A program made the translations under genes and the position numbers. DNA of 64,000 nt from Dolomedes plantarius (taxonomy: Eukaryota > Arthropoda > Arachnida > Araneae > Dolomedidae). Positions 50,059-60,549 of this stretch are shown one piece after another. The notes beneath the pieces are model-generated. The model worked only from the letters and a program-made list of their open reading frames with translations. It did not search any database and had not been told where the DNA came from. The number at the start of each line of letters is the position of its first letter. Within the stretch, counting starts at the first letter, position 1. Location of the stretch: assembly GCA_907164885.2 (NCBI GenBank), contig OU015501.1, forward strand, positions 25,670,083 through 25,734,082. The letters run 5' to 3'.

Positions 50059-50576
50059 TTAGGTAACTGAGGTCTGAACGGCTTCAGTTAACTAATTGAA
50101 AACGCGTGCTGGTCTGACTTTTTACATAATGGGTGGCAAAGTCAAAAAAACCTTCCACACGTTGTGTGGAGGAAAAACGCCACTACCATTTTACAAAACT
50201 AACCCCGAAGGGTCCAGGTGACAACATCACACAGTGGATTTGCAGAGTTGCGGATACTGGGCTGGCCAACTGCGCCCTAAAAAACTTATTTTAGTTAAAA
50301 TTGTCAACACAATTGCACAGCATGACATTTCTTGACTGTTTGTATCTGCTCTCCCCCAATTTATAATGCACATGTGTCATGATTTGTGAAGTTAGTACAT
50401 TAGTGGTTAATTGGTATATTGTGCAGTATGTATTTTTTTCCTAGTCACTACATGTCCCCTTCAAAAATTTATAAAACAACAGTAGGCTTTTTTTTTTGGG
50501 TGGCTCACTCCTTCCCCTCAAAATGTTTACACAGTATATACAATGGGGAACTTCAAACCAATTTGGTTCGGTTTTA

Positions 50577-51374
50577 TTAAAGGGTGGGAGTTAGAATAAG
50601 AGAATTGATACAAGACTTGTTCCTCATGAATGCAGCAACTTCCTTGCACCAGTCTGTCCAATCCGTGGAACCTCTCTTGATGGTCGCAGTCCTAGTAAAG
50701 GTATTCGTTGACCGTGTGGTCATCCTTCGTGCAGCAGGTCGTAGGTTCTGAGGCGCTGGTCCGGCTTGACGATGGACAGGAGGTCTCTTGGGAGGAGGCC
50801 AACCTTGCTGGGCGGCAGAAATCTTCCGTTTCCTGTACTTATGCAAAGGAACTTTAAAATTGTCATTCTTCCTTTTGATAACCTTGTGTACCTTATCAGC
50901 GACGCATTCCTCCTTTGATGGAGTTTTTGTAGTGCACACTTTACCTTTCTTCGTACTTTTGTTTGTATCGGTATTAAATTTTAATGCAGATTCTATTTTT
51001 TCAACAACCTGACTCTGCTTTTCGTATTTGTGCTTATACGACTTCTTGTTTACCGCCTTAATTACTACAGTATTAGCAGTTTTAATGCTGGAACCTGAAG
51101 GCGCTTTATCACGTTTTTTATCCCCCTTAACTTTAGTTTTATCCTCTTTTGACGAAAAAGTCTCTTTGGAACTTGCGATATCAAAATCGTTATCATTTAA
51201 ATTCTTTAACACTGCTTCAGTTTTAGGAAGATTAAGCTTTTCGTACTGGTGCGTTTTAATGCAACCTGCGTCTATAACTTCCGAAGCATCAGCTAAACTA
51301 CTTACAGTATAACTCTGTGTCAACTTTTCATCCTGACTCTCAGTATGGTTTTCATGTACTTTATTTAAAACCAT
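50577..51374 (-). CDS. Basic, proline-rich downstream ORF of the LTR element, unit 1
   Basis: 265 codons. The first half is acidic/lysine-rich (SSKEDKTKVKGDKKRDKAPS, KKSYKHKYEKQSQ). Next come a strongly basic stretch HKYRKRKISAAQQ and a proline-rich segment WPPPKRPPVHRQ. The C-terminus has GSTDWTDWCKEVAAFMRNKS. No nucleic-acid polymerase, protease or integrase motif is present. Probably this is the C-terminal part of one long gag-type polyprotein: the frame is open upstream of the ATG, back to a small indel near 51720 that separates it from the gag-like ORF. Function is unknown; a nucleic-acid-binding or structural role is inferred from composition only. Confidence 0.7.
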   Translation of the reverse strand: MVLNKVHENHTESQDEKLTQSYTVSSLADASEVIDAGCIKTHQYEKLNLPKTEAVLKNLNDNDFDIASSKETFSSKEDKTKVKGDKKRDKAPSGSSIKTANTVVIKAVNKKSYKHKYEKQSQVVEKIESALKFNTDTNKSTKKGKVCTTKTPSKEECVADKVHKVIKRKNDNFKVPLHKYRKRKISAAQQGWPPPKRPPVHRQAGPAPQNLRPAARRMTTRSTNTFTRTATIKRGSTDWTDWCKEVAAFMRNKSCINSLILTPTL

Positions 51375-51567
51375 ATTATCAACCTGGCTTACAGCATCCT
51401 CATTCGGATGGAAACTTGAAATAATATCATCATTACCTAGCGAGTTCCTACTATCGTTTAAAGAATTTTTATTGTCGTCAACTAATAAGTATTCACTAAC
51501 TTCCGTAACACATACTTCGTCATCTACTAAATTTCCTTCATTAACAGATGTGTGAATATCATCTAAA

Positions 51568-51651
51568 ATATCAGGTATAGCATCAATAATATCAGGTATA
51601 GCATTAATAATATCAGGTATAGCATTAATAATATCAGGTATAGCATTAATA
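51568..51651 (-). repeat. 21-bp in-frame tandem repeat, 4 units
   Basis: ATATCAGGTATAGCATTAAT-type units, coding for a 7-residue IPDI-containing repeat on the minus strand. The second unit of the LTR array (54702-54742) has only two copies, so the number changed after duplication. Confidence 0.85.
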
Positions 51652-51673
51652 GAAGTGTCAGATGATTTATTTT

Positions 51674-52594
51674 CTAAACCACTAGCATTATTATCGGCAC
51701 TATTTTCAGAAATTTGTATGGAATTACCTCATCATTCCAGCTAGACTCACTTTCTTTATAAGCCACAAAAATACCCTGACTTTCACTATTCTCAAAATAA
51801 TGATTACTGCTCGGACAAAATAATACATTTGACCACACAGTTTCAACAGGTTGAACCATATCATGTGAATCAACTTGCCAGTGCAAGTAAGGTGCTTCCA
51901 TATTATTTACTTTAAGAGCACTAATTTCATTATAACGCCGTGCGCTTCTATTATTTTGCCTGCGGTACTGCTTACGCTGCTGGTTTGAAACTCGCGAAAA
52001 ATTTTGGCGCGGCTGTATAAAACTTCTCGTACCTGAATGACGGTACGGGGTAGCGAAGAAATGCCTATTGTCATGTTTAGCTAAAGCTTGAAGGAGGGTA
52101 ACCTTGCTTGTAATTGTTTGATTATCTAAAAAATCTTGAACACTTGGCTTCAAACGTTGGATAACAATTTTTAAGATTATCGCTTCCGTCACCCCTTCTA
52201 AATATTCCTCACACTTGGAAATCTTTTCCGTAGCAAAATCTATCGCAGACTGACCTTCACGTTGCCTTAGCGAATAAATTTCCGCTTCAATTTCACTTTG
52301 ATTAAAGGTCTTTGGAAAAACGCTAAGAAACTGTTCCTTGAATGACAAATAGTCAAAAATCAGATTACTGCTTTGCATACACGTGTACCACTGATATGCA
52401 CTACCTCTTAAAGCGGCTAGAGCAATTTTAAGTTTATCCCCCTCTGGGGTGCATTGTTGCTGAAAGTAATGCTCAATTTTCTTTAGGAATTGGCTTGAGG
52501 GGCCGCCATTGAAGGTGGCTTCGAATGGCGCAATTTGCTGAACCATAATTACCCGAGGAAAATTTCCAGCAGGATTTTGTTCTACAACACTCAT
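51674..52594 (-). CDS. gag-like ORF of the LTR element, unit 1
   Basis: The chosen start is the Met of MSVVEQ at 52594. An in-frame upstream ATG at 52666 would begin in the leader just after the primer-binding site, and unit 2 does not keep that extension. The central part matches the retrotransposon gag/capsid pattern: FNGGPSSQFLKKIEHYF, LAALRGSAYQWY, YLSFKEQFLSVFP, then EAEIYSLRQREGQSAIDFA and EAIILKIVIQRLKPSVQDFL. A basic tail RKQYRRQNNRSARRYNE could bind RNA, since no CCHC zinc knuckle is seen. The frame ends in a short unrelated tail after a one-base deletion near 51720. Confidence 0.85.
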   Translation of the reverse strand: MSVVEQNPAGNFPRVIMVQQIAPFEATFNGGPSSQFLKKIEHYFQQQCTPEGDKLKIALAALRGSAYQWYTCMQSSNLIFDYLSFKEQFLSVFPKTFNQSEIEAEIYSLRQREGQSAIDFATEKISKCEEYLEGVTEAIILKIVIQRLKPSVQDFLDNQTITSKVTLLQALAKHDNRHFFATPYRHSGTRSFIQPRQNFSRVSNQQRKQYRRQNNRSARRYNEISALKVNNMEAPYLHWQVDSHDMVQPVETVWSNVLFCPSSNHYFENSESQGIFVAYKESESSWNDEVIPYKFLKIVPIIMLVV

Positions 52595-52714
52595 TTTTAA
52601 ATAGTATATAAGTACTTGCAACAATTTTATCAATATAAGTTCACAGTACACAGTTTTTAATTTCAAATATGTTGTTCGTTATAAATGTAACGAGAACAAC
52701 CAGGGTATATATAA

Positions 52715-52726
52715 CTTCGGGCGCCA
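52715..52726 (-). promoter_or_regulatory. Primer-binding site of unit 1
   Basis: The minus-strand TGGCGCCCGAAG lies one base after the LTR. It is complementary to a tRNA 3' end ...CGGGCGCCA, as used by elements primed with tRNA-Lys-type tRNAs. The same TGGCGCCCGAA is at 55806-55817 in unit 2. Confidence 0.8.
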
Positions 52727-52727
52727 G

Positions 52728-53172
52728 TATAGAGAATCTATGCTCACTTCTACCCAGACTTGGGTGTATATAATTTGAAGTGGCACTCTATTTGAATTTG
52801 AAGCAAACACAGTTTATACATGAAACAATGTTTATTGAATTCGTTGCACATATAATTGGCTTTTACAGCAATAAGCATGCGTACTACTTGTACGGAATGT
52901 ATAAACACAGCTTTCAAGAACAATATATTTTTATACTCACGAACAGTAAGTCAAACCAGCAGTACTGCCATGTAAACTTCTGGCCCGCTAAGCACTAGCG
53001 CAGGATAACACCTTTTCAACCTTAACAACCTCCCCCTTTTTTCTTAATGACGCTGCGTGGTATTTATACTAAGCGCGTATGCCGAAATTAGCATATCTAA
53101 AGCAGCTTCTTTAATTCACTCAAAAGTTCGATTCTTGTGAATCGAATCTTGTGTATACCTTACAACCTTACA
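52728..53172 (-). repeat. LTR copy 2 (shared middle LTR)
   Basis: About 445 bp, nearly identical to copy 1. At its outer edge an 8-bp direct repeat ACCTTACA ACCTTACA (53157-53172) duplicates the LTR start. There is no separate target duplication. Confidence 0.92.
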
Positions 53173-53710
53173 CTGGCCTCCCTCGAAAAAAAAATTAGGT
53201 AACTGAGGTCTGAACGGCTTCAGTTAACTAATTGAAAACGCGTGCTGGTCTGACTTTTTACATAATGGGTGGCAAAGCCAAAAAACCTTCCACACGTTGT
53301 GTGGGGGAAAAACGCCACTACCATTTTACAAAACTAACCCCGAAGGGTCCAGGTGACACCATCAAACAGTGGATTTGCAGAGTTGCGGATACTGGGCTGG
53401 CCAACTGCGCCCTAAAATATCTATTTTAATTAAAAGTGACAACACAATTGCACAGCATGACATTTCTTGACTGTATCTGCTCTCCCCCAATTTATAATGC
53501 ACATGTGTCATTTTTTTGTGAAGTTAGTACATTAGTGGTTAATTGGTATATTGTGCAGTATGTATTTTATTCCTAGTCACTACATGTCCCCTTCAAAAAT
53601 TTATAAAACAACAGTATGCCGTATTTTTTTTCAGTGGCTCACCCCTTCCCCTCAAAATGTTTACACAGTATATACACTGGGGAATTTCAAACCAATTTGG
53701 TTCGGTTTTA

Positions 53711-54508
53711 TTAAAGGGTGGGAGTTAGAATAAGAAAGTTGATACAAGACTTGTTCCTCATGAATGCAGCAACTTCCTTGCACCAGTCTGTCCAATCCGT
53801 GGAACCTCTCTTGATGGTCGCAGTCCTAGTAAAGGGGTTCGTTGACCGTGTGGGCATTCTTCGTGCAGCAGGTCGTAGGTCCTGAGGCGCTGGTCCGGCT
53901 TGACGATGGACAGGAGGTCTCTTGGGAGGAGGCCAACCTTGCTGGGCGGCAGAAATCTTCCGTTTCCTGTACTTATGCAAAGGAACTTTAAAATTGTCAT
54001 TCTTCCTTTTGATAACCTTGTGTACCTTATCAGCGACGCATTCATCCTTTGATGGAGTTTTTGTAGTGCACACTTTACCTTTCTTCGTACTTTTGCTTGT
54101 ATCGGTATTAAATTTTAATGCAGATTCTATTTTTTCAACAACCTGACTCTGCTTTTCGTATTTGTGCTTATACGACTTCTTGTTTACCGCCTTAATTACT
54201 ACAGTATTAGCAGTTTTAATGCTGGAACCTGAAGGCGCTTTTTCACGTTTTTTATCCCCCTTAACTTTAGTTTTATCCTCTTTTGACGAAAAAGTCTCTT
54301 TGAAACTTGCGACATCAAAATCGTTATCATTTATATTCTTTAACACTGCTTCAGTTTTAGGAAGATTAAGCTTTTCGTACTGGTGCGTTTTAATGCAACC
54401 TGCGTCTATAACTTCCGAAGCATCAGCTAAACTACTTACAGTATAACTCTGTGTCAACTTTTCATCCTGACTCTCAGTATGGTTTTCATGTACTTTATTT
54501 AAAACCAT
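53711..54508 (-). CDS. Basic, proline-rich downstream ORF of the LTR element, unit 2
   Basis: 265 codons, differing from the unit 1 ORF at about a dozen residues and with the same organisation: lysine-rich part, HKYRKRKISAAQQ, WPPPKRPPVHRQ and DWTDWCKEVAAFM. The frame is open upstream without a stop across the two IPDI repeats up to the break at about 54845. This supports the view that it is the 3' part of one longer ORF. Confidence 0.7.
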   Translation of the reverse strand: MVLNKVHENHTESQDEKLTQSYTVSSLADASEVIDAGCIKTHQYEKLNLPKTEAVLKNINDNDFDVASFKETFSSKEDKTKVKGDKKREKAPSGSSIKTANTVVIKAVNKKSYKHKYEKQSQVVEKIESALKFNTDTSKSTKKGKVCTTKTPSKDECVADKVHKVIKRKNDNFKVPLHKYRKRKISAAQQGWPPPKRPPVHRQAGPAPQDLRPAARRMPTRSTNPFTRTATIKRGSTDWTDWCKEVAAFMRNKSCINFLILTPTL

Positions 54509-54816
54509 ATTATCAACCTGGCCTACAGCATCCTCATTCGGATGGAAACTTGAAATAATATCATCATTACCTAGCGAGTTCCTAATATCGTTTAAAGAAT
54601 TTTTATTATCGTCAACTAATAAGTATTCACTAACTGCCGTAACGCATACTTCGTCATCTACTAAATTTCCTTCATTAACAGATGTGTGAATATCATCTAA
54701 AATATCAGGTATAGCATCAATAATATCAGGTATAGCATGAATAGAAGTGTCAGATGATTTATTTTCTAAACCACTAGCATTAGTATCGGCACTATTTTCA
54801 GAAATTTGTACTGGAA

Positions 54817-55683
54817 TTACCTCATCATTCCAGCTAGACTCACTTTATAAGCCACAAAAATACCCTGACTTTCACTATTCTCAAAATAATGATTACTGCT
54901 CGGACAAAATAATACATTTGACCACACAGTTTCAACAGGTTGAACCATATCATGTGAATCAACTTGCCAGTGCAAGTAAGGTGCTTCCATATTATTTACT
55001 TTAAGAGCACTAATTTCATTATAACGCCGTGCGCTTCTATTATTTTGCCTGCGGTACTGCTTACGCTGCTGGTTTGAAACTCGCGAAAAATTTTGGCGCG
55101 GCTGTATAAAACTTCTCGTACCTGAATGACGGTACGGGGTAGCGAAGAAATGCCTATTGTCATGTTTAGCTAAAGCTTGAAGGAGGGTAACCTTGCTTGT
55201 AATTGTTTGATTATCTAAAAAATCTTGAACACTTGGCTTCAAACGTTGGATAACAATTTTTAAGATTATCGCTTCCGTCACCCCTTCTAAATATTCCTCA
55301 CACTTGGAAATCTTTTCCGTAGCAAAATCTATCGCAGACTGACCTTCACGTTGCCTTAGCGAATAAATTTCCGCTTCAATTTCACTTTGATTAAAGGTCT
55401 TTGGAAAAACGCTAAGAAACTGTTCCTTGAATGACAAATAGTCAAAAATCAGATTACTGCTTTGCATACACGTGTACCACTGATATGCACTACCTCTTAA
55501 AGCGGCTAGAGCAATTTTAAGTTTATCCCCCTCTGGGGTGCATTGTTGCTGAAAGTAATGCTCAATTTTCTTTAGGAATTGGCTTGAGGGGCCGCCATTG
55601 AAGGTGGCTTCGAATGGCGCAAAATGCTGAACCATAATTACCCGAGGAAAATTTCCAGCAGGACTTTGTTCTACAACACTCAT
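54817..55683 (-). CDS. gag-like ORF of the LTR element, unit 2
   Basis: 288 codons from the same MSVVEQ start, almost identical to unit 1 through the capsid-like region and basic tail. It ends early after GIFVAYKVSLAGMMR because four bases present in unit 1 are missing near 54845. The two units therefore carry different frame breaks (a 4-base loss here, a 1-base loss in unit 1) close to each other, and each must have arisen after the copies separated. Confidence 0.85.
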   Translation of the reverse strand: MSVVEQSPAGNFPRVIMVQHFAPFEATFNGGPSSQFLKKIEHYFQQQCTPEGDKLKIALAALRGSAYQWYTCMQSSNLIFDYLSFKEQFLSVFPKTFNQSEIEAEIYSLRQREGQSAIDFATEKISKCEEYLEGVTEAIILKIVIQRLKPSVQDFLDNQTITSKVTLLQALAKHDNRHFFATPYRHSGTRSFIQPRQNFSRVSNQQRKQYRRQNNRSARRYNEISALKVNNMEAPYLHWQVDSHDMVQPVETVWSNVLFCPSSNHYFENSESQGIFVAYKVSLAGMMR

Positions 55684-55818
55684 TTTTTAAATAGTATATA
55701 AGTACTTGCAACAATTTTATCAATATAAGTACACAGTACACAGTTTTTAATTTCAATTATGTTGTTCATTACAAATGTAACGCTAACTACCAGGGTATAT
55801 ATATTTTTCGGGCGCCAG

Positions 55819-56225
55819 TATAGAGAATCTCTACTAAGGGGCACTCTATTTTGTATTTTATACAACCACAGTTTATACATGAAACAATGTTTATTGAATT
55901 CGTTGCACATATAATTGGCTTTTACAGCAATAAGCATGCGTACTACTTGTACGGAATGTATAAACACAGCTTTCAAGAACTATATATTTTTATACTCACG
56001 AACAGTAAGTCAAACCAGCAGTACTGCCACGTAAACTTCTGGCCCGCTAAGCACTAGCGCAGGATAACACCTTTTCAACCTTAACAACCTCCCCTTTCCT
56101 TTTATTAATGACGCTGCGTGGTATTTATACTAAGCGCGTATGCCGAAATTAGCATATCTGAAGCAGCTTCTTTAATTCATTCAAAAGTTCGATTCTTGTG
56201 AATCGAATCTTGTGTATACCTTACA
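55819..56225 (-). repeat. LTR copy 3 (5' LTR)
   Basis: 407 bp. It lacks about 35 bp found near the GATTCTCTATA end of copies 1 and 2 (the CACCCAAGTCTGGGTAG region), and is otherwise nearly identical. It is followed by the outer AGTT at 56226-56229. Confidence 0.9.
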
Positions 56226-56229
56226 AGTT

Positions 56230-57840
56230 AATAGAACATTATAGTTAACCTGAAATGAAAGGTATTGTCAAAATAAATTTTTACTGTTTAAAAATTGTAT
56301 TATGTTTGGGTTTGCTATCTCTGCTCATATATTGCTCGAGCTGTTTGAATACGTCAATAAAGTGACTTTATTTTTGAAACATTTCTCATACATGGGTAGA
56401 TAAATTTGTTTAGACGCAAAGGCTTGTTAGGAAACTGATAGGATTAAACGTTATCGTTATAACTGATAGGTAACAATTTAAAAATTGAGGTGTACTATAT
56501 ACTTGGGGTTCGACAAGTCCTGAAGAAGAAAACACAATTATTTTTATTACTTTAAGAATCATAATCTATTTAGATATTGCAAGAATAATCAATACTTCAA
56601 TATTGTTAATTATAAAGGATGTTAGATTATTGAATTTTTACATATAAACTTAAGCTGATATTTATGTAGAAATAGGGTCAGGTGAGGTAACTGTAAACAT
56701 AGCTAAATTTATGTTTTGTTTCAGTGAAATTCGTTACATTGTCTTTACATAATCTCTTTAATTTCCCTACATAACTGCAGAATGTATATGGAATTCTAGT
56801 TGAATGTTATTTGTTAATATTCATGACTGAAGTTTTCCTGCCAAAAAAGTTTGGTAAAAGTTTCTGCAAGGCTTGGAGGAAATCATTATTTTGAGACTAA
56901 ATATGGCTATAACTGAAGAAAAACAATATCATGGTAAATATAAAATTATCTATAAACTAGTTATACTATTATGCAAAAGTATTCACAAGATAAGATCCAG
57001 CGAGAGTCAATTTACATTTACCCCACAAAGTTTTCTGAATGGAGTAAATGTAAATAGGCTTTTCGGGTAGTTGTGACTGCTGTTAATTAATAAGTAGTTT
57101 AACTAATAACATCGTAGCACTAGAATATCATTCAATATTTAAAAAAGGCAATATCTAGTACCGTAAGTGATTTTGGATTGTCCGTACAATCTTACACCGA
57201 AGAGCATATACAAAGAGCAGTCAAGGATGTAGAAAATTTTTAAAAAATGTACTTACAAGACCTGGAATGTTATGGAGTGACTATTTTTTGATACGCAACG
57301 CAATAAGAAAGTTAAAATAACTGTTATTAACATTTGTTTTAATTTTAAACCAAAATAGCAGTTAAAAAATATTAGTTAAAATATTTCGAACATTCATATA
57401 CTATTCACAATGATCCCACCTGACCATTTTCTTATAATTACATTCTTAAATTGTTTGTATTGTTCCTGTACGGCAACTTAATATAAGATTTTTATCATAA
57501 CTGAAGAACGCTCTCTGAGAGAGAATTTATTCGAATATATGTCTCATAAAGCCATTCTAAAACGGAAAAAATACTCGGAAATCTAATTAACATAAAACAC
57601 ATTTCGCACTAAAAAGTTGGCGTGAGAAATGTATCGCATATAATTTTTATTTAAATGACTTAGAGATGCAAGCTTTTTTTAAATATATCAGCATTTTATT
57701 TTTCATCAAGTTTATTTTTTATATAGCTCGCAGAGGATTAAATATTTCCCTATTAAATAAATAAACTTGAAAAAACTTTAGGAATTTTCGATTGCATAAT
57801 ATATAATGACACTTTTATATCCTATATCTACATAGAATCG
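56230..57840. other. AT-rich DNA, nothing assigned
   Basis: No gene or repeat recognised between the LTR element and the third Tc1 element. Confidence 0.55.
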
Positions 57841-57842
57841 TA

Positions 57843-59528
57843 CAATGGCGTGCGAAACTTAAGGAACAACTTGTTGCGAATTGAAATTATATATTTGCTT
57901 TGGGCTCACGCGTAGCGCCACCTGGCTGCTTCGTTTTGCGCGAAGCGTGTGTATTTCTAGTTGGTAATTTTGAACGGAATAAAGCCTGACGCTTAAATTT
58001 TTGATGATTTAATATTTCTTGAATTACTTCACACCTCTTTTGTTAGAGGTTACAGCCTCAAAATTAAACAATTGGTGATTGTTAGCATATCGAGGACATT
58101 CAGTAGAGTGCTGGCACATATTCAATTTCTAAAATCCTAACGTCAGAGGTAGCGCTAACAATAAAAGCAAACGATAAACAATAAAAACAGAAGTTACAGA
58201 ATTGTCTGCAAATTTCCGAACGGTGCATACGATCGTGACAGACGTTCAGTGAGTTTCGCCCCGTATGGCAGACCCGGAAATGACCGCTAGCAAACATTTA
58301 GACAATTTAACACGCTGTAGAATCACTAGGAAACTGAAGGAAGGGCGATGTTTGAGGAATGTGGCGGCAGAGTTCAGTGTAGCCCTTCGTGTCGTCTCGC
58401 CTGCGTGGACGGCGTTCCAAACGCCATGCACAGCTGTGCGAAGAGCTGGGGTGATCGCCCGAGAAAAGCAATGGCCACTGATGATTTATCGATATACAGG
58501 CTAAGAGAGAACGTCCAAAGACATAGATAGCCACTACAAAGTATCTGTAGCGCTGGATTTCGCAGTTTATAGGGGCCCAGACGACTTCACCGAAGTGGAC
58601 TGTTTGCTCACCGGGTAGTAACCTGTGCACCGTTAATACCTGGCCATCGGCGCTACATTCTATAGTGGTGCAGGGAGCACAGAAACAGGGCTCCAATGCT
58701 GTAGGGAAACGTCCTCTATACTGATTAGAGTTGTTTCAGCCTCAGCAATGATCCTGGTGGGCAGCTCATCAGGCGGGAAGTTAAAGCACGTTATCACAAC
58801 GCAAACGTGAATGAAATTGATCGATACAGCATTATAAGTGTTCTGGTATGGAGAGGCATTATTATGGACGGTCGTACAGAGCTTCAAATACTGGACGATG
58901 GTACAGTAAGGCCTGAAAGTTACTGCAGTGACAGAATCCTGCCTCAAGTGCGTCTGTTCCGAGGCGCCGTATACGCCGAATTTACCTTTATGGATGGCAT
59001 GATCACTCCCATAATACTGCGAAGGTTGTAGAGCTGCTTAAAGTGACGATATGACGCTCCTGGACTGGCTTCCCTGTTCCTCAATGAACACATATTGGGT
59101 GCTGTAGAAGGACGGCTGATAGCGCAGCCTCACTTCCCTGGAATTATCCAGCAATTGAAAAATTTTCTGACAGAAGAATGAGTTCTGCTACCGCAGAAAC
59201 TCAGCCGTAACCACATTAATTAGTATGCAAACGCGATGCAAAGCCTGCATCAGTGTTCGAGGTAGGCATACGATCTACTAAGGACCGCTTCCTCTCTATT
59301 CAAACTTCAAGTTACCCTTCTGCCTAATGGTACCCAGTGCAGTGTCGCCACTTCTGTTCAAAGACATTCTTTTATACTATTTGCTTCTGTTGTTGTTATC
59401 ATTTTGTTTTTGCCCATCGGGTCGGTAACTCTCGACATACCTTTTGTATCTCTTTTCCACATCCAGATCACTTCACTGAAAAGAAACAGCTGAAGATCTT
59501 ATTGTTATTTAGGTTTAGCACGCCATTG
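57843..59528 (+). mobile_element. Tc1-family element C (1686 bp), strongly decayed
   Basis: The left end CAATGGCGTGCGAAACTTAA and the right end backwards, CAATGGCGTGCTAAACCTAA, form the inverted repeat. TA on both sides (57841-57842 and 59529-59530). The coding remnant is on the plus strand and the lineage differs from elements A and B. Confidence 0.85.
58265..59170 (+). pseudogene. Tc1-type transposase pseudogene (element C)
   Basis: The N-terminal remnant MADPEMTASKHLDNLTRCR and KEGRCLRNVAAEFSVALRVV shows a helix-turn-helix pattern. After many stops and shifts, the catalytic half is visible at 58807-59031: VLVWRGIIMDGRTELQILDD, VRLFRGAVYAEFTFMDGMI. In the last piece the Asp of the FMD block remains, but the following N-A-R-P-H is lost. 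A trace of the Glu block is out of frame near 59060-59100. The gene is long dead. Confidence 0.85.
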
Positions 59529-59530
59529 TA

Positions 59531-60290
59531 TTTTGTTCCATGTCTTACAGTTTAACATTTAAAATAGATGATGTATGCTATGAAATTGTATAAAGTTTTA
59601 ATACAATAGTGTATAAATGAAGATATTTCCCTTTATCATGCAGCAAATGCAAAAGAAATTTATTTATTCTAAAAATATACTTATCCTAAGTGAATATTAA
59701 ATCAATGCTTTTTAGAAGGAAACAATGAAGGTTAAAATTTTCTCTATTTAAAAAAAAATGCCATACTTTTTGCTATGATTAATTCTAACTATAAACTACA
59801 CTTAAAAAGCCCTTAACATTAAAAAAATACCGTAGTTATTGTCTATATGATAGCGTTTGTTACAGTATGACGATATCATATACTCCATGAATTTTCGTAG
59901 TTAGTTGAAATTACCTGTCATCACACAGTAATATATTGTACACAATGTAATACGTTCGAGAACGTTAATTGACGGATATTTGCGAAATCTTGGATTTGGC
60001 CTTCGTGACTGAACCCTATTTTTATGTTAAAGTACATGTCTTGCATTTTCCGCGGGTTTTTTAGCAGGTTAGAGAAATACTATGTATGTTTCCTTAGAAA
60101 TTTTCCTAGGATTATTTCCATAAAAACTAATCTTACAGTATCCCAAACATTTATATACTGAAATTAGAAAAATACAACTACGAAATATTTCTCCTCCCTT
60201 AGCCTAGATAAATCATACTCAAAAGGAATACGCAAAATTAAAAATAGTGTATGTTATACTTTTTGCAAGAGTTTTCTACTTTTTGCAAGG
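59531..60290. other. AT-rich DNA, nothing assigned
   Basis: No paired ends or coding region seen. Confidence 0.5.
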
Positions 60291-60549
60291 GTGCTGCACC
60301 TTGCAACAGGATTCATTTCGTCCCCCGTAGGAATTTATGAACATTTAAAACACAATGTACCAGATTTTTCCCCGAATAATTTAAAGTTAAAAATATTATT
60401 TGCATTTTTTTATAAACGAAAAATGCCCCAGGCGTAATATTTTATTCTCTATTACAGAGTACAATTAAAAAAATCTTTAAATTCAAGTCGGCAATCCTTG
60501 GACAAATTTTCTCCATGCGTTAGTAATGAGGCGAGCGAATCTAATAGCC
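60291..60549. mobile_element. MITE family M1, copy d, left-truncated
   Basis: It shares GCACCTTGCAACAGGATTCA, TACCAGATTTTTCCCCGAAT and the right terminal region (GGCGAGCGAATCTAATA, then GCC TTAA) with copies a-c. The left inverted repeat is missing, so the copy is broken. Same orientation as copy c. Confidence 0.7.

Larger units (their letters stand above)
49598..56225 (-). mobile_element. Non-autonomous LTR retrotransposon in LTR-internal-LTR-internal-LTR form
   Basis: Three LTR copies (49598-50036, 52728-53172, 55819-56225) alternate with two near-identical internal regions of about 2.7 kb. The outer LTRs are flanked by one 4-bp duplication AGTT (49594-49597 and 56226-56229). The middle LTR has a polypurine tract on one side and a primer-binding site on the other, so it is shared by both units. 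Each internal region codes for a gag-like part and a basic/proline-rich part. Protease, reverse transcriptase, RNase H and integrase are absent, so it depends on another element. The 4-bp duplication and GGCGCC-type primer site suit a Ty3/gypsy-related lineage, but without pol this is inference. Confidence 0.9.

Noticed and set aside
50788..54446. Plus-strand frames with hydrophobic stretches opposite the LTR element ORFs
   Set aside because: They are antisense shadows of the lysine-rich ORF and show no independent support.
49650..56057. Three near-identical 68-72-codon plus-strand frames (49650, 52780, 55851)
   Set aside because: They lie inside the three LTR copies, antisense to the element. 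Repetition reflects the LTRs and is not evidence for a gene.
49598..56225. Infectious retrovirus or envelope-bearing element
   Set aside because: No pol and no envelope-like ORF with signal peptide or membrane anchor is present; only gag-type and basic ORFs are seen.
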